Positions 29,219 through 37,181 of a stretch of DNA of 37,181 nucleotides are shown in pieces. Positions within the stretch are counted from its first letter, which is position 1. Each line of letters opens with the position of its first letter. Below the pieces are notes generated by a model. That model was given only the letters and a program-made list of their open reading frames with translations. It had not been told where the DNA came from and made no database searches. The position numbers and the translations under genes were made by a program. Location: assembly GCA_028282935.1 (NCBI GenBank), contig JANQGU010000365.1:1-37181 (forward strand). The letters are read 5' to 3'. The stretch comes from Kiloniellales bacterium. Lineage in GTDB: Bacteria > Pseudomonadota > Alphaproteobacteria > Kiloniellales > JAKSBE01.

Positions 29219-29719
29219 ATGCGAAAGCGCTTCGATGACATGAACTGCTCGGTCGCGCGCGCCCTCGACCTTCTGGGCGAATGGTGGACGATCCTGATCA
29301 TCCGCGAGGCCTTTGCCGGCACCCGCCGCTTCGAGGACTTCCAGCAGCGCCTCGGGATCGCCCGGAACATCTTGACCTCGCGCCTGCGACGGCTGACCGA
29401 CCAGGGGGTGCTGGAGCGGGTCGCCGCCCGGGAAGGCGGGCGGCGGAAGGTCTATCGCCTGACGCGCAAGGGCCGGGACCTGCTGCCGGTGCTGGTCGCG
29501 CTGATGCAGTGGGGTGACCGCTGGGTCACCGGCCCCGGCCGGGAGCCGCTGCGGCTGGTCGAGCGGGCCAGCGGCCTGGGCATCGCCCGCGTCACGGTGC
29601 AGAACCTGCACGGCCGGACGCTCGGCCTCGAGGACCTCAAGACCTTGCCGGGCCCCGGATTCGTTCGGGAAACCCAGGCCAGGCCCCGATCCGAGGCGGC
29701 GGAGACCGAGGGCGCCTGA
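29219..29719 (+). CDS. HxlR-family winged-helix transcriptional regulator
   Basis: MRKRFDDMNCSVARALDLLGEWWTILIIREAFAGTRRFEDFQQRLGIARNILTSRLRRLTDQGVLERVAAREGGRRKVYRLTRKGRDLLPVLVALMQWGDRW: classic HxlR domain. Confidence 0.95.
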   Translation: MRKRFDDMNCSVARALDLLGEWWTILIIREAFAGTRRFEDFQQRLGIARNILTSRLRRLTDQGVLERVAAREGGRRKVYRLTRKGRDLLPVLVALMQWGDRWVTGPGREPLRLVERASGLGIARVTVQNLHGRTLGLEDLKTLPGPGFVRETQARPRSEAAETEGA

Positions 29720-29879
29720 ACCGAGAGCCCATCACAGGCGCCCGTCATCCGGCCGCGCGTGATTACCGAGAGTTAACGACACTTGTGGACTATGTCCTTC
29801 GGCAGGCTATCTCCCCGCGAGGCCGGGGGCCGGCAGGCCGAGCGATTCCCAGGGACAGAGACCGGCGCGGGCGAGTGAT

Positions 29880-30926
29880 ATGACGGCAGACACGGCCAAA
29901 GGCGGAACCCAGGCGGAAGCCGTCAGCTTCGAGCACAAGCTGTTCTCCTCCATGGAGAACTTGCACTTCCGCCTCTCGGTGCAGAACCCCGACCAGCCGG
30001 TCATGATGGTCACCTTCGGCGAGAACGAGGTCGCCCTGCCCTTCGACGGCATCCGCAAGGAGTTCGCGATCGAGGAGGGCTCGGCCGACGACCACATGCT
30101 GAAGCTGGTCGCCGAGGGCCTCAACTTCGTCGTGCTGCTGCGCCCCGGCGACCCGATCCCGGCCGAGCTCCTGACCGGCGCCCCCTCGGCGGAAATCTCC
30201 CCGGACCACCGCCTGATCGCCTTCCAGCGCCTGACCCTGCAGCTCGCGACCTGGGTCTCGGGCGACGAATCCCTGATCACCGACCGCGAGCAGCTGGCCC
30301 AGATCGCCGAGGACCCGGAGACCAAGAAGCGGATCAACAACGCCATGGGCGAGGCGGCGGCGCAGCTCGGCCTGGAGCCCGGCGACAAGGACAAGGTGCT
30401 GCAGCTGATCGAGCGCCTGGCCGACGACCTCGCCGCCATCGAGGCGCTGCGCGACCGCTTCGTCGGGATCAAGGCCATGGACGAGAAGATCCAAGGCCTG
30501 CGCGGGGCGATGAAGAGCCAGCAGATCGTCATGGAGCTGATCGACCCCGTCGCCCGCCTGATGACCGAGGCAACCAAGAAGTTCGGCGCCGACTTCGAGC
30601 AGATCGATGCCCAGACCGGCGAGATCATCGCGCTCCTCAAGAACATCGACTCCCAGGTCCGCTTTATCCGCGAGCAGCGCAACGACCTCCATCACCGCCT
30701 GCTGGCCTGGGACGAGATGTTCGAGGCCTGGGACAAGGTCAAGATCGAGGACAGCGAGGCCAACGTCCGGCTGCTGCGCGAGACCTACCGCTTCCTGGCG
30801 CCGCGCTTCATGCCGGTCGACGAATGGTCGCTGCGCAGCAAGCTGCAGACGGCCGGCGGCACCGAGGTCGACCAGCGCCGGAGCGAGACCAACCACGGGC
30901 TCGCCAAGACCGAGGTGATCTGGTAG
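29880..30926 (+). CDS. Conserved-looking protein of unknown function, 348 aa, predicted soluble and helix-rich
   Basis: Codon-biased ORF with long helical stretches (AAIEALRDRFVGIKAMDEKIQGLRGAMKSQQIVMELIDPVARLMTEATKKFGADFEQIDAQTGEIIALLKNIDSQVRFIREQRNDLHHRLLAWDEMFEAWDKV). No family recognised by eye. Confidence 0.8.
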   Translation: MTADTAKGGTQAEAVSFEHKLFSSMENLHFRLSVQNPDQPVMMVTFGENEVALPFDGIRKEFAIEEGSADDHMLKLVAEGLNFVVLLRPGDPIPAELLTGAPSAEISPDHRLIAFQRLTLQLATWVSGDESLITDREQLAQIAEDPETKKRINNAMGEAAAQLGLEPGDKDKVLQLIERLADDLAAIEALRDRFVGIKAMDEKIQGLRGAMKSQQIVMELIDPVARLMTEATKKFGADFEQIDAQTGEIIALLKNIDSQVRFIREQRNDLHHRLLAWDEMFEAWDKVKIEDSEANVRLLRETYRFLAPRFMPVDEWSLRSKLQTAGGTEVDQRRSETNHGLAKTEVIW

Positions 30927-30932
30927 CGCCGG

Positions 30933-32159
30933 TCAGCTCCGGCGGCCCGCGCGGCCCTCGACCAGCAGGCCGAAGGCCGGCCGCAGCCGGGTCCCAAGGT
31001 AGCTGCCGACCAGGGCGGCCAGGAACCAGAGCCAGCCGTGCAGGCTGCCCGAGGCGATGCCGCTGAAGTAGGCCCCGACGTTGCAGCCGAAGGCGAGGCG
31101 GGCGCCATAGCCCATCAGCAGGCCGCCGACGACGGCGGCCAGCAGCGAGCGCCAGGGGATGCGCCGCTCGGGCGCGAAGCGGCCGGCCAGGCCCGCCGCC
31201 AGGAAGGCGCCGACGATGATCCCGAAGTTCATCACCGAGGTGGTGTTGGCGAAGACCGAGGCCTCCAGCAGGTTCTGCCGGCCGGGCGTGGCCCAGTAGG
31301 TCCAGCCGCCGAGGTCGACGCCCAGGGCCGAGGCCGCCTTGGCGCCCCAGATCGTGTAGCCGAAGCTGACCCCCCAGGGATGGCCGGCCAGGGCCAGGGT
31401 CGCCAGGTTGAGCCCGGCGAGCAGGACCGCGCCGGCGATCAGCGGCCAGGGCCCCTGCAGCAGGCGGCTGCGGCCCTTGGCGGTCCGGAGGATCGGCTCC
31501 AGGCGGCCGTGGCGCCGGCGCTCGACGACCACGGTGGCGAGGACGATGGCGCCGAAGGCCGCCCATTGCAGGGCGATGGCCCCGAGGGCGCCGAACTCGC
31601 GGCTCAGCGAGATGCTGCCCAGGCTGTACTGCTGCAGCCACCAGGGCAGATGGGCGGTGCCGATGACCGAGCCGACGCAGAAGAACACCAGGGTGACCAG
31701 CATCCGGCTCCGCCCGCCACCCACGGTGAAGAGCGTGCCCGAGGCGCAGCCGCCGCCGAGCTGCATGCCCAGGCCGAAGAGGAAGGCACCGACCGTGACC
31801 GAGACCCCGACCGGGGCGATAAAGCCGCCGGCCGGGCGGCCGAAGAGGCTGCCGGCGGCGATGATCGGCAGGAAGCAGGCGGTGGTCAGGGCCAGCATGA
31901 CCATCTGGGCGCGCAGCCCGGCCCCGCGCCCGTCGGCGATGAAGACCCGCCAGGCCCCGGTGAAGCCGAAGCTGGCGTGATAGAGCACCAGGCCGAAGCC
32001 GCCGCCGAGCAGGTAGAGCCAGGCCTGCCGGCCCTCGAAGCTCCGGCTCAGCGCCAGGGCGCCGCCGAGAAGCAGCAGCAGGCCCAGGCCCGTGACCCAG
32101 GGGTCGGGGCTGCGCGGCCGGCTCTCCGGCGCGCCCAGCGCGGCATCGACGGCGGTCAT
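30933..32159 (-). CDS. YeeE/YedE-family sulfur (thiosulfate) transporter-like membrane protein
   Basis: Polytopic, with two repeats: GLGMQLGGGCASGTLFTVGGGRSRMLVTLVFFCVGSVIG and LMGYGARLAFGCNVGAYFSGIASGSLHGWLWFLAALVGSYLG (conserved Cys-containing YeeE/YedE motifs). Confidence 0.9.
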   Translation of the reverse strand: MTAVDAALGAPESRPRSPDPWVTGLGLLLLLGGALALSRSFEGRQAWLYLLGGGFGLVLYHASFGFTGAWRVFIADGRGAGLRAQMVMLALTTACFLPIIAAGSLFGRPAGGFIAPVGVSVTVGAFLFGLGMQLGGGCASGTLFTVGGGRSRMLVTLVFFCVGSVIGTAHLPWWLQQYSLGSISLSREFGALGAIALQWAAFGAIVLATVVVERRRHGRLEPILRTAKGRSRLLQGPWPLIAGAVLLAGLNLATLALAGHPWGVSFGYTIWGAKAASALGVDLGGWTYWATPGRQNLLEASVFANTTSVMNFGIIVGAFLAAGLAGRFAPERRIPWRSLLAAVVGGLLMGYGARLAFGCNVGAYFSGIASGSLHGWLWFLAALVGSYLGTRLRPAFGLLVEGRAGRRS

Positions 32160-32273
32160 CGCGGAGTCGGGTTCCGTGTCATGGGAGGACTATGGCCAGC
32201 CTCCGACCGGCCTGTCGAGCCGCCCCACGCAGATGTGAACCTAGTCCCGGGTGCCGACGCTTGCAGGAGTAGA

Positions 32274-32385
32274 AGAGTCACCCCCACCCCAGCCCTCCCC
32301 CATCAAGGGGGAGGGAGCAGGATCGGGACCGCCGCCCAATCAAGCCCTCCCCCTTGATGGGGGAGGGTTGGGAGGGGGTGACTCT
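32274..32385. repeat. 112-bp MITE/BIME-like inverted repeat element
   Basis: Left arm AGAGTCACCCCCACCCCAGCCCTCCCCCATCAAGGGGGAGGG nearly matches the reverse complement of the right arm, AGAGTCACCCCCTCCCAACCCTCCCCCATCAAGGGGGAGGG. Each arm also contains its own 9-bp hairpin. Confidence 0.85.
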
Positions 32386-32405
32386 CCGAATTGCACAGGT
32401 GAGTC

Positions 32406-33134
32406 CTACAGCAGCCGGAGCTGGGCGGCGGGCTCGGGCGCCGCGGCGCCTTCCTCCAGCGGCGCGGCCGCCTCGGTCAGCGAGGCATCGTCGTTGCGGA
32501 CCGCGTTGACCCGGGTCGAGACCGGCGTGGCGACGAAGGTCGCCTCCGGCGCCGGACGCAGCAGCGCCTGCAGCGCGTCGCCGGCGGCCTCGGGGTCGAG
32601 CCAGGCGGCATGGTCGGCCGGCGCCAGGACCACCGGCATGCGGTGGTGGATGGCCTCGAGTCCCCGGTTCGCTTCGGTGGTGACGATGGTGAAGCTCTCC
32701 ACCGCCTCGCCGCCGGCCCGGTCGGTCCAGCGCTCCCAAAGGCCGGCGAAGGCGAAGGGGCCGCCTTCCGGGCGGGCGATGTGATAGGGCTGCTTGGGAC
32801 CCGAAGGCCGCGCCTGCCACTCGTAGAAGCCGTCGGCCGGGATCAGGCAGCGGCGCTGGCGGAAGGCCGCCCGGAAGGCCGGCTTCTCGGCGACGCTTTC
32901 GGCCCGGGCGTTGATCATGCGGCTGCCGATCGAGGCCTCCTTGGCCCAGGACGGGATCAGGCCCCAGCGCAGCGGGACCAGATGCCGCTTGCCGTCCTCC
33001 GGCCCCAGCCGGACGGCCGGCACCTCCTGGGTCGGCGCGATGTTGTAGCGCGGCGCAAGGTTGGGGGACTCCTCGAAGAGGAAGACCTCCCGCAGGCCCT
33101 CCAAGGGCGTGGTCAGGGTGTAGCGTCCGCACAT
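32406..33134 (-). CDS. SOS response-associated peptidase (SRAP; YedK/HMCES family)
   Basis: MCGRYTLTTPLEGLREVFLFEESPNLAPRYNIAPTQEVPAVR...RWGLIPSWAKEASIGSRMINARAESVAEKPAFRAAFRQRRCLIPADGFYEWQ: Cys2, Asn and active-site motifs of SRAP. Confidence 0.96.
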   Translation of the reverse strand: MCGRYTLTTPLEGLREVFLFEESPNLAPRYNIAPTQEVPAVRLGPEDGKRHLVPLRWGLIPSWAKEASIGSRMINARAESVAEKPAFRAAFRQRRCLIPADGFYEWQARPSGPKQPYHIARPEGGPFAFAGLWERWTDRAGGEAVESFTIVTTEANRGLEAIHHRMPVVLAPADHAAWLDPEAAGDALQALLRPAPEATFVATPVSTRVNAVRNDDASLTEAAAPLEEGAAAPEPAAQLRLL

Positions 33135-33314
33135 GGCCCCATGCTGGCCTCAAGCCGCCGCGGAGGCAAAGCAGAACTGCAGGGCCCGGTGAGAAATCAC
33201 ACAGGCAAGAGCGCGGTTTCCGGGGATGCTCGCTTGAGGCGGAACCGCCTGAAGGCTCTTCCCCACGGACCTGCGGGCGCGCTTCCCGCCACTCGAAATC
33301 CGGGGAGAGGACCT

Positions 33315-34226
33315 ATGCCGTTGACCCGTACGCTGAAGCTGACGCGTCCCTTGCTGCACGGCGACGATGTCAGGCAGGTCCAGGAACGCCTCTTGGAGCT
33401 GGGCTACCATCAGGTCGGCCGCGCCGACGGGATCTTCGGCGCCGATACCGACAGGGGGTTGCGTCTGTTCCAGCGCGACCGCCGGCTCGGGGTCGACGGA
33501 ATCGTCGGCGAGAACACCTGGGCCGCGCTCTTCGAGGCCCCTGACCGGCAAGCGCCGAGCGGGACGCCCGGCGCCTGGATCGAGCTGCTGCCGCCGCTGA
33601 CCGTGAACCACGGCATCTTCGGCAGCGTCGAGTGGCGCCTGGCGGAGGACGGCATCCGAATCGCGGATGCCGGTCCCGAGGTCACCGGCGGCCCGCCGCT
33701 GACGGTGCGGCGGGTCTGGGAGGACTTCGGCGTCTCGATCTCGCGCTGGTGCGGCGCGTTCGACGTCCCGGTGGAACTGATCCTGGCGACGATCTGCACG
33801 GAGACCGGGGGCAAACCCGAGGCGCTGCGCACCGAGCCGGGCTACGTCAGCGACGAGGCGACGCCCGACCGCGTCTCGCCGGGGATCATGCAGACCCTGA
33901 TCTCGACCGCGCGCGAGGCCCTGGACGACCGGAACATCGACCGGGACTGGCTGCTGGTCGCCGACAACTCGATCCAGGCCGGGACCGCCTACATCAGCCA
34001 GCAGCGGCGCAAGACCGACCTCGACCCGCCCAAGGTCGCCTGCGCCTACAACGCCGGCAGCGTGATCCGCAACGACGGCCCCGGCAACCGCTGGAAGATG
34101 CGCCAGTTCCCGATCGGGACGAGCCATCACGCCGACCGCTTCGTCGCCTGGTTCAACGACGCCTTCCGGTACTTCGAAACCCTGGATACCCCGCCGGGCA
34201 ACGGCTTCTGGCAGGCCCTGCGCTAA
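33315..34226 (+). CDS. Peptidoglycan-binding (PG_binding_1) plus lytic transglycosylase-like protein
   Basis: LLHGDDVRQVQERLLELGYHQVGRADGIFGADTDRGLRLFQRDRRLGVDGIVGENTWAAL (PG-binding repeat); C-terminal LATICTETGGKPEALRTEPG...VSPGIMQTLISTAREAL...AGTAYISQQRRKTDLDPPKVACAYNAGS (SLT-like E and AYN motifs). Confidence 0.87.
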   Translation: MPLTRTLKLTRPLLHGDDVRQVQERLLELGYHQVGRADGIFGADTDRGLRLFQRDRRLGVDGIVGENTWAALFEAPDRQAPSGTPGAWIELLPPLTVNHGIFGSVEWRLAEDGIRIADAGPEVTGGPPLTVRRVWEDFGVSISRWCGAFDVPVELILATICTETGGKPEALRTEPGYVSDEATPDRVSPGIMQTLISTAREALDDRNIDRDWLLVADNSIQAGTAYISQQRRKTDLDPPKVACAYNAGSVIRNDGPGNRWKMRQFPIGTSHHADRFVAWFNDAFRYFETLDTPPGNGFWQALR

Positions 34227-34411
34227 TACCAAGGCGCGTTGATACCGACTCATTTGATGGCGCGCGGCGGCCCGCGGGGCCGAGCGACCGACGGAGTCCG
34301 GCCATCGCCGCCTTGCGATCGGCGACGTCATCCATTAACCTCAATGTTCCTTTTTTGTTCCCGATGACAGGACCGTGACGGTCTTCTACATTTGGGGGTC
34401 TGGGGCTAGCG

Positions 34412-34429
34412 ACACCCTATATCTTGTAG
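34412..34429. promoter_or_regulatory. Candidate NrdR box upstream of nrdA
   Basis: ACACCCTATATCTTGTAG resembles the acaCwATATwTTGtgt-type NrdR boxes seen upstream of nrd operons. Only one box recognised. Confidence 0.5.
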
Positions 34430-34448
34430 ATTTACACAATTCATCCCA

Positions 34449-34462
34449 TCCACAGCTGTGGA
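34449..34462. promoter_or_regulatory. Inverted pair of DnaA-box-like half sites (TCCACAGCTGTGGA palindrome)
   Basis: Perfect 14-bp palindrome TCCACAGCTGTGGA formed by two DnaA-box-like cores about 45 nt upstream of the nrdA ATG. Confidence 0.45.
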
Positions 34463-34504
34463 AAACGGCCCGCAGCGCGGTGGATAGACGAAGGGGGAGA
34501 CACC

Positions 34505-36596
34505 ATGGACCGAGCGGCCAGCCTGGAGGAGCGAAGGGACAGCGGGACCACGGCCCTTGTGGATAACGCGAGGAGCGCTGTGGATGAGTCCCTTCAACCT
34601 TCCCCGGGCGACTCGGCCGCCGCCGCGGAAAGCCAGGGCGAGAGCCTTCGGGGCGCGGGCCTTCTGGGCGAGGAGATTCTCGGTAACGGCCAGATCCGGG
34701 ACGTCTTCCAGAACGGGCGCGGTATCACGGTCCGGATCGATCGCGACCGCGATACCCTGCTGACCGAGTTCGGCAAGGCCACCCTCACCGACCGCTATCT
34801 CATGCCCGGCGAGAGCTTCCAGGACCTCTTCGCCCGGGTCGCGGCCCATTTCGCCGACGACTCGGCCCATGCCCAGCGGATCTACGACTACATCTCGCGG
34901 CTCTGGTTCATGCCGGCGACCCCGGTCCTGTCCAACGGCGGCACCGGCCGCGGCCTACCGATCTCCTGCTTTCTCAACGAGTCCCAGGACAGCCTGGACG
35001 GCATCGTCGGCCTGTGGAACGAAAACGTCTGGCTGGCGGCGCGCGGCGGCGGCATCGGCAGCTACTGGGGCAACCTGCGCTGGATCGGCGTAGATCCGGG
35101 CGGAGGGCAGGCCGCGCTGGGTCAGGAGGCGGCAGGCGGCCTCGACCATCGGCGGCCGGGTCGGCCACAACGGCAAGACCTCGGGCGTGGTGCCCTTCAT
35201 CCGGGTCATGGATTCCCTGACCCTGGCCATCAGCCAAGGCTCGCTGCGCCGCGGCTCGGCCGCCGTCTACCTGCCGGTCAGCCATCCTGAGATCGAGGAG
35301 TTCATCGAGCTGCGCCGGCCGACCGGCGGCGACCCCAACCGCAAGGCGCTGAACCTGCACCACGGCGTGGTCATCCCGGATGCCTTCATGCGCGCGGTCG
35401 AGAAGGACGAGGACTGGGCCCTGACCAGCCCCAAGGACCAGACGGTGGTCCGGACGGTCAAGGCCCGGGCGCTGTGGATCCGCATCCTGACGGCGCGGAT
35501 CGAGACCGGCGAGCCCTACCTGATCTACGTCGACCACGTGAATCGGGCGATCCCCGAGCACCACAAGCTGGCCGGCCTGTCGGTCAAGATGTCCAACCTC
35601 TGCAGCGAGATCACCCTGCCGACGGGCATCGATCACCTGGGCAAGGACCGGACGGCGGTCTGCTGCCTCTCCTCCCTGAACCTGGAGACCTATTTCGACT
35701 GGCAGGACGACCCGCGCTTCGTCGAGGACGTGCTGCGCTTCCTGGACAACGTCCTGGAGGACTTCATCGAGCGCGCGCCGGACTCCATGGCCCGGGCGCG
35801 CTATTCGGCCATGCGGGAGCGTTCGGTCGGCCTGGGAGTCATGGGCTTCCACTCCTTCCTGCAGCAGAACGGCATCCCCATCGAGGGCGTCATGGCCAAG
35901 GTCTGGAACCGGCGCATATTCCAGCAGATCCGCGAGGCCGCCGACGCCGCCTCGGCGAAGCTGGCCGAGGAGCGCGGCCCCTGCGAGGATGCCAAGGAAC
36001 TGGGCATCGCCGAGCGCTTCTCCAACAAGATGGCCATCGCGCCGACGGCCTCGATCTCGATCATCTGCGGCGGCGCCTCGCCGGGGATCGAGCCCATCGC
36101 CGCCAACAGCTACACCCACAAGACGCTGTCCGGCTCCTTCAACGTGCGCAACAAGTACCTGGCCGAGCTGCTGGCGTCGAAGGGCCGCAACGACGAGGAG
36201 GTCTGGACCTCGATCACCCTGCACGAGGGCTCGGTCCAGCAGCTGGACTTTCTCAGCGACGAGGAAAAGGACGTCTTCAAGACCGCCTTCGAGATCGACC
36301 AGCGCTGGCTGATCGAGCATGCGGCCGACCGGGCGCCGCACATCTGCCAGGCCCAGTCGCTGAACGTCTTTCTGCCGGCCGACGTGCACAAGCGCGACCT
36401 GCACCAGATCCACTTCCAGGCCTGGAAGAAGGGCGTGAAGAGCCTCTACTACTGCCGCTCCAAGTCGATCCAGCGCGCCGAATCGGGCCTGGGCGCGCCG
36501 GCGCCCAAGGCCGTGCCCCTGCTGGGCAAGGTCAACGGCCGGGAGCAGCCGCAGGCCGGCAGCACCGACTACGAGGAATGCCTGGCCTGTCAGTGA
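34505..36596 (+). CDS. nrdA: Ribonucleoside-diphosphate reductase alpha subunit, disrupted as sequenced by a 64-nt out-of-frame insertion (about 35084-35147)
   Basis: N-terminal part in the frame of 34505 (VRIDRDRDTLLTEFGKATLTDRYLMPGESFQDLFARVAAHFADD...MPATPVLSNGGTGRGLPISCFLNESQDSLDGIVGLWNENVWLAARGGGIGSYWGNLRWIG). Remainder in another frame (IGGRVGHNGKTSGVVPFIRVMDSLTLAISQGSLRRGSAAVYLPVSHPEIEEF...YEECLACQ). Span minus 64 nt is 2028 nt, or 676 codons including stop. Confidence 0.93.
35084..35154. other. 64-nt insertion in nrdA with 7-bp direct repeat ATCGGCG at both ends
   Basis: ATCGGCG at 35084-35090 and at 35148-35154. Antisense translation across the segment: RPPMVEAACRLLTQRGLPSARIYADP. 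Confidence 0.8.
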
Positions 36597-36638
36597 GCCG
36601 GGACAGAAGAACAATCAGACCGAGAGAACGAGACCCGC

Positions 36639-37181
36639 ATGTCCCTGCTCGAACACAACCCCGTCTACAAGCCCTTCAAGTATCCCTGGGCCTATGAGGC
36701 CTGGCTGACCCAGCAGCGCATCCACTGGCTGCCGGAAGAGGTGCCCCTGGCGGACGACGTCAAGGATTGGCAGCGCAACCTCAGCGCCGCCGAGCGCAAC
36801 CTGCTGACCCAGATCTTCCGCTTCTTCACGCAGTCGGACGTCGAGGTCAACAACTGCTACATGAAGCACTACGCCCGGGTCTTCGGGCCGACCGAGATCC
36901 AGATGATGCTGGCCGCCTTCTCCAACATGGAGACGGTGCACATCGCGGCCTACTCCCACCTGCTGGACACCATCGGCATGCCGGAGTCGGAGTACTCGGC
37001 CTTCCTCCACTACAAGGAGATGAAGGACAAGTACGACTACATGCAGGGCTTCGGCACCGAGACCAAGGAGGACATCGCGCTGACCCTCGCGGTCTTCGGC
37101 GCCTTCACCGAGGGCCTGCAGCTCTTCGCCTCCTTCGCGATCCTGCTGAACTTCCCGCGCTTCAACAAGATGAAGGGCATG
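36639..37181 (+). CDS. nrdB: Ribonucleoside-diphosphate reductase beta subunit, partial: 3' end lies outside the window
   Basis: MSLLEHNPVYKPFKYPWAYEAWLTQQRIHWLPEEVPLADDVKDWQRNLSAAERNLLTQIFRFFTQSDVEVNNCYMKHYARVFGPTEIQMMLAAFSNMETVHIAAYSHLLDTIGMPE...; runs open to the window edge. Confidence 0.97.
   Translation, partial: MSLLEHNPVYKPFKYPWAYEAWLTQQRIHWLPEEVPLADDVKDWQRNLSAAERNLLTQIFRFFTQSDVEVNNCYMKHYARVFGPTEIQMMLAAFSNMETVHIAAYSHLLDTIGMPESEYSAFLHYKEMKDKYDYMQGFGTETKEDIALTLAVFGAFTEGLQLFASFAILLNFPRFNKMKGM

Noticed and set aside
32278-33153. 291-aa minus-strand ORF ending ...PSPIKGEGLIGRRSRSCSLPLDGGGLGWG
   Set aside because: Alternative frame of SRAP reading into the MITE-like repeat; PSPIKGEG is the familiar spurious translation of this palindromic repeat.
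35084-35147. Interpreting the nrdA insertion as an intein or intron
   Set aside because: 64 nt is far too short for an intein or self-splicing intron and it breaks the frame.

Overview
GC-rich bacterial chromosomal window, probably alphaproteobacterial (Rhodospirillales-like; inferred from gene content only). Most genes are recognisable. Left to right: glmS (partial) and glmU; gph; a DUF3108-type protein; tRNA-Val(CAC); two tandem small lipoprotein genes; an NAD-dependent epimerase; a methyltransferase; a secreted LTD/endonuclease-exonuclease-phosphatase nuclease; a trehalose operon (otsB, GH15, otsA, glk); dctB/dctD and a dctPQM TRAP transporter; two tandem small secreted Cys-containing proteins; an orphan TadG/vWA protein; a large di-heme cytochrome c peroxidase-like protein; GNAT; HxlR; a 348-aa uncharacterised protein; YeeE/YedE; SRAP; a peptidoglycan-binding/transglycosylase-like protein; and nrdA and nrdB (partial). 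I found no CRISPR array, IS element, prophage or clear defence system. The most notable observation is a 64-nt frame-disrupting insertion in nrdA, flanked by a 7-bp direct repeat. Removing it restores an exact 675-codon ORF, and its antisense strand reads like a flavin/ferredoxin reductase C-terminus. Other notable items: a tandem segmental duplication that left a frameshifted epimerase remnant; TTGA stop/start overlaps at two consecutive junctions of the trehalose operon; a consensus-like sigma-54 promoter and DctD-like palindrome upstream of dctP; a perfect 21-bp palindrome containing TATAAT upstream of hxlR; a 112-bp MITE/BIME-like inverted repeat with a degenerate second copy; and NrdR/DnaA-box-like sites upstream of nrdA. 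All calls are by eye, without database searches.
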